NCBI GenBank assembly: GCA_032622095.1
Contig: CP136068.1
Location: forward strand, 128,531,989 to 128,595,988
Length of the DNA: 64,000 bases
Source: Siphonodentalium dalli
Taxonomy: Eukaryota; Mollusca; Scaphopoda; Gadilida; Siphonodentaliidae
Direction: 5' to 3'
Within the stretch, counting starts at the first letter, position 1. The number at the start of each line of letters is the position of its first letter. Below the pieces are notes generated by a model. It was not told where the DNA came from. It did not search any database and was given only the letters and a program-made list of their open reading frames with translations. This document shows, piece by piece, positions 39,301 to 49,225 of this stretch. Both the position numbers and the translations under genes were made by a program.

Positions 39301-41240
39301 TTATTGCTCTGACCCACTGTCGAGAGCTGTTATTACTGATATTCACCTTATTGCTCTGACCCACTGTCGAGAGCTGTTATTACTGATATTCACCGTATTG
39401 CTCTGACCCACTGTCGAGAGCTGTTATTACTGATGTTCACCTTATTGCTCGGACCCACTGTCGAGAGCTGTTATTACTGATATTCACCTTATTGCTCTGA
39501 CCCACTGTCGAGAGCTGTTATTACTGATATTCACCTTATTGATCTGACCCACTGTCGAGAGCTGTTATTACTGATATTCACCTTATTGCTCTGACCCACT
39601 GTCGGGAGCTGTTATTACTGATATTCACCTTATTGCTCTGACCCACTGTCGGGAGCTGTTATTACTGATATTCACCTTATTGCTCTGATCCACTGTCGAG
39701 AGCTGTTATTACTGATATTCACCTTATTGCTCTGACCCACTGTCGAGAGCTGTTATTACTGATATTCACCTTATTGCTCTGACCCACTGTCGAGAGCTGT
39801 TATTACTGATATTCACCTTATTGCTCTGACCCACTGTCGAGAGCTGTTATTACTGATATTCACCTTATTGCTCTGATCCACTGTCGAGAGCTGTTATTAC
39901 TGATATTCACCTTATTGCACTGACCCACTGTCGAGAGTTGTTATTACTGATATTCACCTTATTGCTCTGACCCACTGTCGGAGCTGTTATTACTGATGTT
40001 CACCTTATTGCACTGACCCACTGTCGAGAGCTGTTATTACTGATATTCACCTTATTGCTCTGATCCACTGTCGAGAGCTGTTATTACTGATATTCACCTT
40101 ATTGCTCTGACCCACTGTCGAGAGCTGTTATTACTGATATTCACCTTATTGATCTGACCCACTGTCGAGAGCTGTTATTACTGATATTCACCTTATTGAT
40201 CTGACCCACTGTCGAGAGCTGTTATTACTGATATTCACCTTATTGCTCTGACCCACTGTCGAGAGCTGTTATTACTGATATTCACCTTATTGCTCTGACC
40301 CACTGTTGAGAGCTGTTATTACTGATATTCACCTTATTGCTCTGATCCACTGTCGAGAGCTGTTATTACTGATATTCACCTTATTGCTCTCACCCACTGT
40401 CGGGAGCTGTTATTACTGATGTTCACCTTATTGCACTGACCCACTGTCGAGAGCTGTTATTACTGATATTCACCTTATTGCTCTGATCCACCGTCGAGAG
40501 CTGTTATTACTGATATTCACCTTATTGCTCTGACCCACTGTCGAGAGCTGTTATTACTGATATTCACCTTATTGCTCTGACCCACTGTCGAGAGCTGTTA
40601 TTACTGATGTTCACCTTATTGCACTGACCCACTGTCGAGAGCTGTTATTACTGATATTCACCTTATTGCTCTGACCTACTGTCGAGGGCTGTTATTACTG
40701 ATATTCACCTTATTGCTCTGACCCACTGTCGAGAGCTGTTATTACTGATATTCACCTTATTGCTCTGACCCACTGTCGAGAGCTGTTATTACTGATATTC
40801 ACCTTATTGCTCTGACCCACTGTCGAGAGCTGTTATTACTGATATTCACCTTATTGCTCTGACCCACTGTCGAGAGCTGTTATTACTGATATTCACCTTA
40901 TTGCTCTGACCTACTGTCGAGGGCTGTTATTACTGATATTCACCTTATTGCTCTGACCCACTGTCGGGAGCTGTTATTACTGATGTTCACCTTATTGCAC
41001 TGACCCACTGTCGAGAGCTGTTATTACTGATATTCACCTTATTGCTCTGATCCACCGTCGAGAGCTGTTATTACTGATATTCACCTTATTGCTCTGATCC
41101 ATCGTCGAGAGCTGTTATTACTGATATTCACCTTATTGATCTGACCCACTGTCGAGAGCTGTTATTACTGATATTCACCTTATTGCTCTGACCCACTGTC
41201 GAGAGCTGTTATTACTGATATTCACCTTATTGCTCTGACC
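36330..41240. repeat. Higher-order repeat block 3 (58-monomer period)
   Basis: CTCCGACACACTGTCGAGAG is at 36393 and 39119, and GCACTGACCC followed by GAGTTGTTATT is at 37191 and 39917; both spacings are 2,726 bp (58 x 47). A one-base deletion (CACTGTCGGAGCTG near 39976) and at least one extra monomer shift the register further right. The block reaches the right end of the array. Confidence 0.9.
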
Positions 41241-41355
41241 CACTGTCGAGAGGTGTGATTATTGATGGATTGTTCTGCGTCTTCTTCGTTTATACCGGTC
41301 TTGGATGCTTCTTTGTAGAAATATCGAACAGTCTCCACATCGAATATATCGAGAC
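41225..41355 (-). CDS. Candidate exon of an unrecognised host gene, running into the satellite
   Basis: On the minus strand TTTTAATTTGTCATTATAG is a good 3' splice site ending at 41356. The exon from 41355 begins with two bases that complete a Gly codon from the exon at 43252-43013, and then reads LDIFDVETVRYFYKEASK and an acidic stretch. It continues through the degenerate last satellite monomer to a TGA at 41224-41222. Alternatively it could splice at AAG|GTGAAT (exon end 41226), a donor-like sequence within the monomer, or earlier at GGTATAAAC. The coding-like part is the right two thirds; the last ~15 codons are satellite-derived. The family is not recognised. Confidence 0.55.
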
Positions 41356-43012
41356 CTATAATGACAAATTAAAACAGTTGAACATTTGAGACAAGAAACG
41401 CCATCAATATAATATTATTAGGCATATATATAAATTATAATATAAAATATATTGGTTTCATGAATGCACCACCTCAGAATTCCGTTAAAACAACTATTCC
41501 TTCAAATTATTACAACTACGGCTTATTACTGCATGCATGTTTCTCATTCACCACACCAGTAATCCTCTAAATGCGGTCCAACAAATGTACCAATCGGATT
41601 AAATACACACCCGATACTTCACAACACGAACTTTAGTCTACATTCCATCTGCGACATACTTGATCAGCAATGCTACCTGTTATATTACACATTGTGTTCC
41701 CGCAATACAATCTTCAAGAGTGACCCACCCATTGTTCATAACTGATATCGAAAGAAATTAACACGATCATAACAGTTATATACAGCAGTAATGAGACATC
41801 CGCGAAGATGCATCCGCGAATACACACATCCTGCAAAAAGTCTAACCGGTACGCAATATACGTTAATCAAGGTTACCCCATAGCTCAAGGTTACCCCATA
41901 GTTAAATACACCAAATATTCCATCTCCTCACATCTGTATGTTGCAGGTCTCTGTCCAAAGATTATGCGGCAAAGTTGATTAAACATCTCTAGATATCTAC
42001 CGTTATAAATGCACAGTGTTGTAAAATGAATTATTGTTCTAATAACTTTTAATCAACATGTTGAACCGAAACAGATATCCTGATTTGTCATTGTTGAGAT
42101 CTCGTTACTCAACCGCTGAGTACAATCGCTCAACAAATTCAAATAATCACTCAATGTGTTGTATGGTATTACTCCCCCCCCCCCCCTTCGGTACGCGGGA
42201 TTCAGGGTGTTTTGAAGCCGTACGCGGGATTCATACCCCGGAATTAACTGGTATTCGGGTTCAATCAAAACATCTTGGACGCAGGTTTTGATGGCGCAAA
42301 ATAATATGTTGTGCTAGTTATCTGTATGAATGAGTGGGTAGAATAGCTTCTTGGGCATATTCGACCACCATGCCATCATAAAGTATCATTAATCGTATCA
42401 TAACTGCCTCATAACGCCCATAATACTCTACTCCAATATCATATCAGGTATAATGGATCAAAATGTGTCTATGTAACTTCTGCTTGCATCTGTCTGATAT
42501 TAAAACAGTCAATTTGTATGTCATTTATCGCATATTATTTTTTAACATGTATTCAGGATTCACCCCACAAAATTAACTGGTATTCATGATTCACACCACA
42601 AAATTAACTGGTATTCAGGATTCAGGGGGAGGGGTGATACCCTCGTGTTGAGTAGACAATTTAGTTGTAACAGAACGAGATAGAGATAGAGAGGGGATGG
42701 AGACAGACAGAGAGCGGGAGATAGGAGAGACAGATGGAGGGAGGGAGTGAGAGAGAGAAAGGGATAGAGCAGTTCGGGAGTCACACCGAAAGCTGGCAGT
42801 ACCCGGAACTCCCAGCCGGTCACCAATCCAAGGAATATCCTTAACGTCGGTGATCACACAAAGTGCCTAACGACTGTGACCAAGAGATATAGATAGACCT
42901 CTCGAGCAGAGAAGTCAGCTGCCTCTATATTTACACCGCGACCGCCACATATATAATAAACAAGATTTCCAATGTTTATGTTCGGCCAATATAGGCTGGC
43001 GTTTAAACTTAC
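41356..43012 (-). other. Putative intron with simple repeats
   Basis: This lies between two phase-compatible exons. It contains a short duplication (CAAGGTTACCCCATAG near 41869 and 41886), a 13-C run (42174-42186), about three copies of a ~32-bp unit with AAAATTAACTGGTATTCA (42547-42628), and a purine-rich AGAG/GGGAG tract (42658-42775). Open frames across the purine tract are Ser/Leu/Pro-rich and non-coding. Confidence 0.5.
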
Positions 43013-43252
43013 CTGTCACCCTGAGCCAAGCTTCCAGTCTGTACATCGTCTGGTACATAGACTCAAACGACTTGGAATGTAAACGAACTGGAACGAACAA
43101 CCTGGACGCCAGTTCGACGTTATTGTAGGCGACCTTCGATGACGTATCCGTGACGAAAAATATCCTGATCGCCCGCACTTGCTTCTCGTTGCTCATCCGG
43201 ATATCCCATTCATCTAAATTCTCTGTATGATATACGGCCGTGCCGGCAAAGT
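43013..43252 (-). CDS. Exon of an unrecognised host gene (240 bp, phase 1-1)
   Basis: Read on the minus strand, ATATATATTTTCAG precedes the exon and GTGACAG|GTAAGT ends it, both strong splice signals. The 240-bp exon is open throughout. It encodes FAGTAVYHTENLDEW near its start, RIFFVTDTSSKVAY in the middle and YQTMYRLEAWLRVT at its end. No transmembrane segment or known catalytic motif is visible. It starts with two bases and ends with one, so it joins in frame both to 45217-45128 (Tyr codon at the join) and to 41355 onward (Gly codon). This is the best-supported coding exon in the window. A short similarity (GTxxY...E and the later R-x(3)-WL) links it to the candidate exon at 51113-50998. 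Confidence 0.7.
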
Positions 43253-45127
43253 CTGAAAATATATATAAATAGAGGATACCTATGGGTTTTTGGTTGAAAC
43301 CCCGAATTATCTCATGAGCGGCTACACGGAAATTCGCAACGTTATAACAATCCCCATATTTAACAAAGACATTAGTCCAGGAGATATTGGTCGACCTCTG
43401 TACCCCCCCCCCCCCCCCCAGGACTTAACTTCACCCCACTAATTTTCTTCCTTAAGGTCTCCTCTAATTTTTTTCACTTGTTAACAAGAAAAAAAAGTGG
43501 CCGCAGAGACTCCAGACAAGATGGCGTCCATCATGGCGGCCATTTTTTTTTAATGCACCAGGTCTCTTTGATCGCCATTATAGTAAAGATGATAGCAAAT
43601 GCGGTCTTGTTTTCCGTTCGATTCGTTATGCTAATATAAAACCCTTACAAATTAGCCAAAAATCCGACACCAGAATCCAATATGGCGTTCAAGATGGCCG
43701 CCGAAATGTGAAAATATGCTATTTTTCTGACATGTTACCACCTTTCGTTTGTCTCTGTGGGAAAATGTTAGAATTTTTGCGTCAGGCTATAGGTTTATCA
43801 TATAGAGGAGTCATTGGCGAACACATGGGGACCATAATAGGCATTCATTGCGGGATATTTTTGTCCGATATCACGTTTTCCCAAATGCCGGTATCATAGG
43901 TCGAAGCCGAATCTCCGTTAATAACGGGATGTTATGTTTCGAATCAATGAATGTTATTGCTATTATAACAACACCCATGAATATATATTTGCAGGAGATA
44001 CTCGAGCTAGGATTCCTCTTATACCTGAGTTGAGGAATATTTACCCAAATCCAAGATGGCGGCCAAAATGGCCACCAGAAATAAAAAATCGCCGAAAATC
44101 GCTGATTTTAACATCAGTGAGCATTATTGTCATGACAACTCCACACCTGCTTACTATTGTAAGTTGGGAACACTTAGGCGAAGAACTTTCCTTGTACCAT
44201 ATCCAAATAAAAGTCACCCAAATCCAAAATGGCACCCACAATGGCGGACAGATTTTGAATAATCACCGAAATTCCCTCATATTCACATCATTGGGCATTA
44301 TTGTCGATAAAACTCCACCCATGCTTACAATTGAGTTGGAAATACTGAGGTGAAGTAATTACATTACATCACATGCAAGAAATTGTTTTCCAAATCGAAG
44401 ATGGCGGCCAAAATGGCGACCGAAATTTGAAAACAAATCTACATTCCTTTACTTTCTTAGGATGGGCGTTATTGTTTCGCGATTTCTATCCACCATTACA
44501 TGTTGATATGGAATAGTGACATGAAGTATTCATTAGAGTTTGGCAATTGATAGACACAGCCAAGATCGCTGGTAAATTGGCGACTAGAAATTGAAAAGAA
44601 ATCGATATTTTCACATATTAATTTCAACTTTTTGTCATAATATCGGTATGTATGGACGAAATTGTACATAAACCATCTACTAGTTCAACTTAAAGGTATC
44701 AAAGCGCATAACATAGCTCGTATCCTTCTGGAAAGATGAAACACCACAATTAATATCGCGATGTGGCATTTCGAAATCCAGTCTCCACTTAGCGCCGATA
44801 ATGGCCATAAGCGTAGGTGCGCCGAATAGTTATATCAGAACAATTACCTGATAACATATTCTGATTTGCCACGTCACGTCCATAATGATCTGGACCAGCT
44901 TCCATTTCTTTGTCTGATAAATCTAGGTCGCTCGCACCGACAAAGTATTCACCACTTACTGGGAGTAGGGTCCCTCTAATCATAACGTTTCAAACAATTC
45001 ATTTTCCGGTGTCTAGCTTACAGAAGGTCATCTCTATATATGTGTCTCATACCCCATGGGATAACGACATGTATACCTGGCGAACCAGTTAGCTAGTCAC
45101 TTCTCAATAAATAGTTCGTCAACTCAC
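43253..45127 (-). other. Putative intron occupied by the left arm of palindrome P2
   Basis: Between the 240-bp and 90-bp exons lie the C-run 43403-43419 and ~172-bp repeat units of the left arm of P2. Plus-strand open frames (43708-44353) follow the repeat and have the same length in the inverted copy only because the sequence is duplicated; they are not called genes. Confidence 0.5.
43518..44590 (+). repeat. ~172-bp units with AAGATGGCGGCC boxes, left arm of P2
   Basis: Boxes occur near 43518, 43690, 44053, 44225, 44398 and 44570, so successive units are about 172 bp, with one box missing between 43690 and 44053. AAGATGGCGGCC at 44053-44064 and 44398-44409 matches the YY1 consensus AAnATGGCGGC exactly. 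Each unit also carries an ATTATTGT or GTTATTGT segment followed by CTCCACCC-like sequence. Confidence 0.7.
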
Positions 45128-45217
45128 ACTCAGCGAACGCATTGGCATATGTGGACAACTTCGACAGTGTTTCGAAGGTTGCTAGCTGTCTCATTCCCTT
45201 GGACAGATGTCTATCAG
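45128..45217 (-). CDS. Candidate 90-bp exon of the same host gene (phase 1-1)
   Basis: On the minus strand TCTTCTCCTTAG precedes the exon and GCTGAGT|GTGAGT ends it. The 29 complete codons read DRHLSKGMRQLATFETL and then SKLSTYANAFAE. The final single base T joins with the first two bases of the 43252 exon to make Tyr. Homologous nucleotides on the plus strand at about 46350-46440 in the other P2 arm retain a similar peptide (QKLSGYVSALDEY). The 3' splice site is short and the upstream frame (45481-45218, also open) is offset, so the real exon could start elsewhere. Confidence 0.5.
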
Positions 45218-45492
45218 CTAAGGAGAAGACCCTAGTGTACAGACTACCCACACTTCTTGACCATTATCCGAAGCAAACTGTGTGACGCCCCGCAGTTGTC
45301 TCGTCGAATATCTCCCAGCAGAGAAGAACAATGCTCGCGGTGCTAGTTTGTGGACATGCGCCATGATAGTGGGAATGAAATGGGCCACTGTATACACCAC
45401 CCCTACACCTGGTGCATGTTTAAGATATCGAATGTCATGCGTGTCGGTTTTGTTTAGCCTTTCTGATTCAACTACGTACACTTTTGTCTGGA
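45218..45492 (-). pseudogene. Coding-like segment upstream of the 90-bp exon
   Basis: An open frame of ~90 codons follows TATTATTATCCAG, a possible 3' splice site. It includes FIPTIMAHVHKLAP and FASDNGQEVWVV, and ends at TAG (45220-45218) in a frame different from the 90-bp exon. The inverted copy at 46122-46446 retains similar words (FISTIMIHTHKLAP) in a mixture of frames. This may be a true exon spliced differently from what I can deduce, or a decayed duplicate. The protein is not recognised. Confidence 0.4.
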
Positions 45493-45509
45493 TAATAATA
45501 TGCTAGCCT

Positions 45510-46121
45510 CCCTCAAAACAGTCGGATGGACTAAAGGATAATGTCTTTATAGCATGGATGTATGCGTGTTTTGTTATCCTCTCTCGGGGTTAGTGTCAGT
45601 ATGTGGGCGGTATTATTCAAGAGAATGTCAGGAACTGTGGTGCATTTATTTCACTATGTGTTTAAAGAACAATTTACAGTCTCGATGGCGATGGCTGTGG
45701 CCGTTGGGGACGCGACCTTTATGATCATATAGCTTTATATATATAACTTTAGAATATAGTAGTTAATGTCTCATGCAGGAAAATGGTCGCATTGGTGATG
45801 TTATCAAGAAATCACTTGGTGTACCAACGTGTGTTGAACTGAATGCAAGAGCTCATCAACGTAACATTCCTCTGGATGTTCTTCGCGTTGAACATTTCAC
45901 CCTTTTGTTGATGGCATTTGTACTTTCTTGAACAATACCGCCCAGCGTGAGTATGACATATCAACCAACTATCAAAGGTAACGCCTTTAAGACTACACCA
46001 CAGTCTTTGTGGGGCTTATACAGCAGTAGCCAATGACATACCCCTGGTCCAGTTGTTTAAGAACGGTTTCCAAACGGATGGGAACATACAATCTTAGCAT
46101 ACAAGGAAAGCAAAGCCACAC
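45510..46121. other. Asymmetric spacer of palindrome P2
   Basis: This ~610-bp stretch has no inverted partner. No open frame over 60 codons and no repeat was recognised. Confidence 0.5.
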
Positions 46122-46446
46122 ATGAGATCCTGTCTGAATCTAAAACATAACAAAATAAGGGGCGGTACAGTCATGGTCCAATTTCATTTCCACTATCATG
46201 ATACATACCCACAAACTAGCACCGTGTGTATTGTTATCATCTGCTTGGATCTGTTCGGTGAGACGATTGCTGGACGCCAACAAGCTTGTTCTTATGATCA
46301 TGTTCAAGGAGTTTGGGTATATTATGCATTATGGTCTTCTACGCCTTAGCAGAATTGCATCCGGCAAATGTCGGGCTTTCAACATTCGAAGCCATATACA
46401 GAAGTTGTCCGGGTACGTCAGTGCATTAGATGAGTATGTGAATTGA
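46122..46446 (+). pseudogene. Decayed inverted copy of the 45.1-45.5 kb coding-like segment
   Basis: Plus-strand sequence here aligns with the minus strand of 45128-45492. The shared peptide pattern IM-x-H-x-HKLAP is in one frame and the QKLSGY-type segment follows in the same frame, while other parts match only after frame changes. It therefore looks like a diverged, probably non-functional copy carried in the opposite arm of palindrome P2. Confidence 0.5.
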
Positions 46447-47130
46447 TGAACCATATATTGAGAAGTGGCTGTTTGGGAAGATCACCAGGCGTACACGTTG
46501 TTATCCCATTAGGTCACCAAAGCTGACAATACGCAGATAGATAGGTCCTTGTGAAAGCTAGTATACGCATCGACAGAATACCTTTATAGTGTATCGCACA
46601 AGATGACGCATATACCCCATATGTAACATCTGAAGTATACCATAAGCTATACCACGAATAAAGCTTTCTAAACCAACACGTGAGCTGGACACCGGCATAT
46701 GTATTGTTTGAAACATTGCGATTAGTGGCACACTCCTACAAAGAAGAGTAGTGAACTGCTGTTGTGAGTGAGATAGATTAATATGACGAAGAGACGGAAA
46801 CGAGTCTAGATAATGCTGAATGTGGCAATTCAGAATAAGCTCAGGTACTGTTGTTTTGATTCTTGGAAGTCATAATATGACTATTCGGCGCACCTATATA
46901 CGGTTACGGCCAGTATGAGCCCTTAGTGGAGAATGGATTTTGAAATGCCACATTGCGATTGTGGGTTTTCATCCTTCCAAAAGGCTACGACTTACATTGG
47001 AACTAATATATGGCTTATATTATGTACCGTTTTGTTTATACAAATCAATATTATGACAAAAAGTTGAAATTAGTATGGGATAATATCGGCTTCTTTTCAA
47101 TTTCTGCCCGCCAGTTTGGCCGCCATATTG
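46447..47130. repeat. Inner right arm of palindrome P2
   Basis: This is the diverged inverted counterpart of about 44500-45120. GTGCGCCGAATAG, TCTCCACTAAGG and ATGTGGCATTTC words pair across the centre. No gene is called. Confidence 0.6.
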
Positions 47131-47354
47131 ACTGTGAGTATCACTTGCCAAACCCTAATGAATAATTCATACATATCAACATGTAATGGTGGGTAGAAAT
47201 CGCGAAACAATAACGCCCATCCTAAGAAAGTAAAGGAATGTTGGCGTGTTTTCAAATTTCGGTTGCCATTTTGGCCGCCATCTTCGATTTGGAAAACAAT
47301 TTCTTGCATGAGATGTAAGGTAATTACTTCACCTCAGTATTTCCAACTCAACAG

Positions 47355-49136
47355 TACGCATGGGTGGAGTTGTCTCGACAATAATGCCCAATTATGTGAA
47401 TATGAGGGAATTTCGGTAATTTTTCAAAATCTGTCCGCCATTGTGGGCGCCATTTTGGATTTGGGGGACTTTTATTTGGATATGGTACAAGGAAAGTTCT
47501 TCGCCTAAGTGTTCCCAACTTACAATAGTAAGCAGGTGTGGAGTTGTCATGACAATAATGCTCACTGATGTTAAAATCAGCGATTTTCGACGATTTTTTA
47601 TTTCTGGTGGCCATTTTGGCCGCCATCTTGGATTTGGGTAAATATTCCTCAACTCAGGTATAAGAGGAATCCTAGCTCGAGTATCTCCTGCAAATATATA
47701 TGCATGGGTGTTGTTATAATAGCAATAACATTCATTGATTCGAAACATAACATCCCGTTATTAACGGAGATTCGGCTTTGACCTATGATACCGGCATTTG
47801 GGAAAACGTGATATCGGACAAAAATATCCCGCAATAAATGCATAGTATGGACCCCATGTGTTCGCCAATGACTCCTCTATATGATAAACGTATAACATGG
47901 CGCAAAAATTCTACTATTTTCCCACAGAGACAAACGAAAGGTGGTAACATGTCAGAAAAATAGCATATTTTCACATTTCGGCGGCCATCTTGGCCGCCAT
48001 ATTGGATTCTGGTGTCGGATTTTTGGCTAATTTGTAAGGGTTGTATATTAGCATAACGAATCGAGCGGAAAACAAGACCGCATTTGCTATCATCTTTACT
48101 ATAATGGCGATCAAAGAGACCTGGTGCATTTAAAATAAATGGCCGCCATGATGGACGCCATCTTGTCTGGAGTCTCTGCGGCCACATTTTGTTCTTGTTA
48201 ATAAGTGAAAAAAATTAGAGAAGACCTTAAGGAAGATAATTAGTGGGGTGAAGTTAAGTCCTGGGGGGGGGGGTGCAGAGGTCGACCAATATCTCCTGGA
48301 CTATACGCATGGGTGGAGTTGTCTCGACAATAATGCCCAATGATGTGAATATGAGGGAATTTCGGTAATTTTTCAAAATCTGTCCGCCATTGTGGGCGCC
48401 ATTTTGGATTTGGGGGACTTTTATTTGGATATGGTACAAGGAAAGTTCTTCGCCTAAGTGTTCCCAACTTACAATAGTAAGCAGGTGTGGAGTTGTCATG
48501 ACAATAATGCTCACTGATGTTAAAATCAGCGATTTTCGACGATTTTTTATTTCTGGTGGCCATTTTGGCCGCCATCTTGGATTTGGGTAAATATTCCTCA
48601 ACTCAGGTATAAGAGGAATCCTAGCTCGAGTATCTCCTGCAAATATATATGCATGGGTGTTGTTATAATAGCAATAACATTCATTGATTCGAAACATAAC
48701 ATCCCGTTATTAACGGAGATTCGGCTTTGACCTATGATACCGGCATTTGGGAAAACGTGATATCGGACAAAAATATCCCGCAATAAATGCATAGTATGGA
48801 CCCCATGTGTTCGCCAATGACTCCTCTATATGATAAACGTATAACATGGCGCAAAAATTCTACTATTTTCCCACAGAGACAAACGAAAGGTGGTAACATG
48901 TCAGAAAAATAGCATATTTTTACATTTCGGCGGCCATCTTGGCCGCCATATTGGATTCTGGTGTCGGATTTTTGGCTAATTTGTAAGGGTTGTATATTAG
49001 CATAACGAATCGAGCGGAAAACAAGACCGCATTTGCTATCATCTTTACTATAATGGCGATCAAAGAGACCTGGTGCATTTAAAATAAATGGCCGCCATGA
49101 TGGACGCCATCTTGTCTGGAGTCTCTGCGGCCACAT
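47355..49136. repeat. Recent 949-bp-offset tandem duplication of the outer P2 arm
   Basis: 47355-48187 and 48304-49136 are 833-bp direct copies offset by 949 bp. I noticed only two differences (CCAATTATG against CCAATGATG, and ATTTTCACATT against ATTTTTACATT). The junction falls at 48303/48304, inside CTATACGCATGGG. The distal copy stops at GGCCACATTT, where 48188 continues differently. Minus-strand open frames of 111-147 codons occur in each copy and follow the repeat; the peptide changes where the repeat ends. AAGATGGCGGCC boxes (inverted) lie at 47618-47629 and 48567-48578. Confidence 0.9.
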
Positions 49137-49225
49137 TTATAGTCAAATAGAATATAGTTCGCAGTATGTTTTCTTATAAGTCGCCTTGTCGTTCAACTTA
49201 TCGGCGTAATTCCGCCAACACAGGA

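Larger units (their letters stand above)
15936..41266. repeat. 47-bp satellite array, ~539 head-to-tail copies
   Basis: The monomer reads TTATTGCTCTGACCCACTG, then TCGAGAGC, then TGTTATTACTGATRTTCACC (47 bp). All copies I inspected are in the same orientation and no unrelated sequence interrupts them over 25.3 kb. Common variants are GATATTC/GATGTTC, GAGAGC/GGGAGC, CTGACCC/CTGATCC/CGGACCC and CTGTCG/CCGTCG/CTGCCG; variants cluster by region. The period is not a multiple of three and stops occur in all frames, so nothing is coded. Each monomer has one TCGA and a short inverted pair GCTCT...AGAGC (12-base loop). The left border is sharp at about 15936; the right border decays at 41250-41266 directly beside a minus-strand exon. 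Confidence 0.98.
43374..48303. repeat. Large imperfect palindrome P2 (4.9 kb)
   Basis: 43374 onward (TAGTCCAGGAGATATTGG) pairs with the reverse complement ending at 48303 (CCAATATCTCCTGGACTA). The outer arms (43374 to about 44500 against 47130-48303) look roughly 95% identical. The inner arms (about 44500-45500 against 46130-47130) are still clearly homologous but much more diverged (for example GGTGCGCCGAATAG at 44816 against CTATTCGGCGCACC at 46881). A spacer of ~0.6 kb (about 45510-46120) is not symmetrical. No transposase is seen. It shares box motifs and overall size with P1 (3.25-7.84 kb) but not general sequence. Confidence 0.88.

Noticed and set aside
15936-41266. Regular repeats that could be mistaken for a CRISPR array
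   Set aside because: The 47-bp units are contiguous with no unique spacers, there are hundreds of them, and the surrounding DNA is eukaryotic.
15936-41266. CENP-B box in the satellite monomer
   Set aside because: The monomer has TGTCGAGAG or TGTCGGGAG, but not the TTCG...A..CGGG arrangement required, so no centromere claim rests on it.
43708-49136. Open frames of 60-147 codons conserved between copies in the P2 arms
   Set aside because: They are identical because the DNA is duplicated; they cover the ATGGCGGCC repeat units, and the reading differs where the repeat boundary changes, with no sign of protein-level selection.
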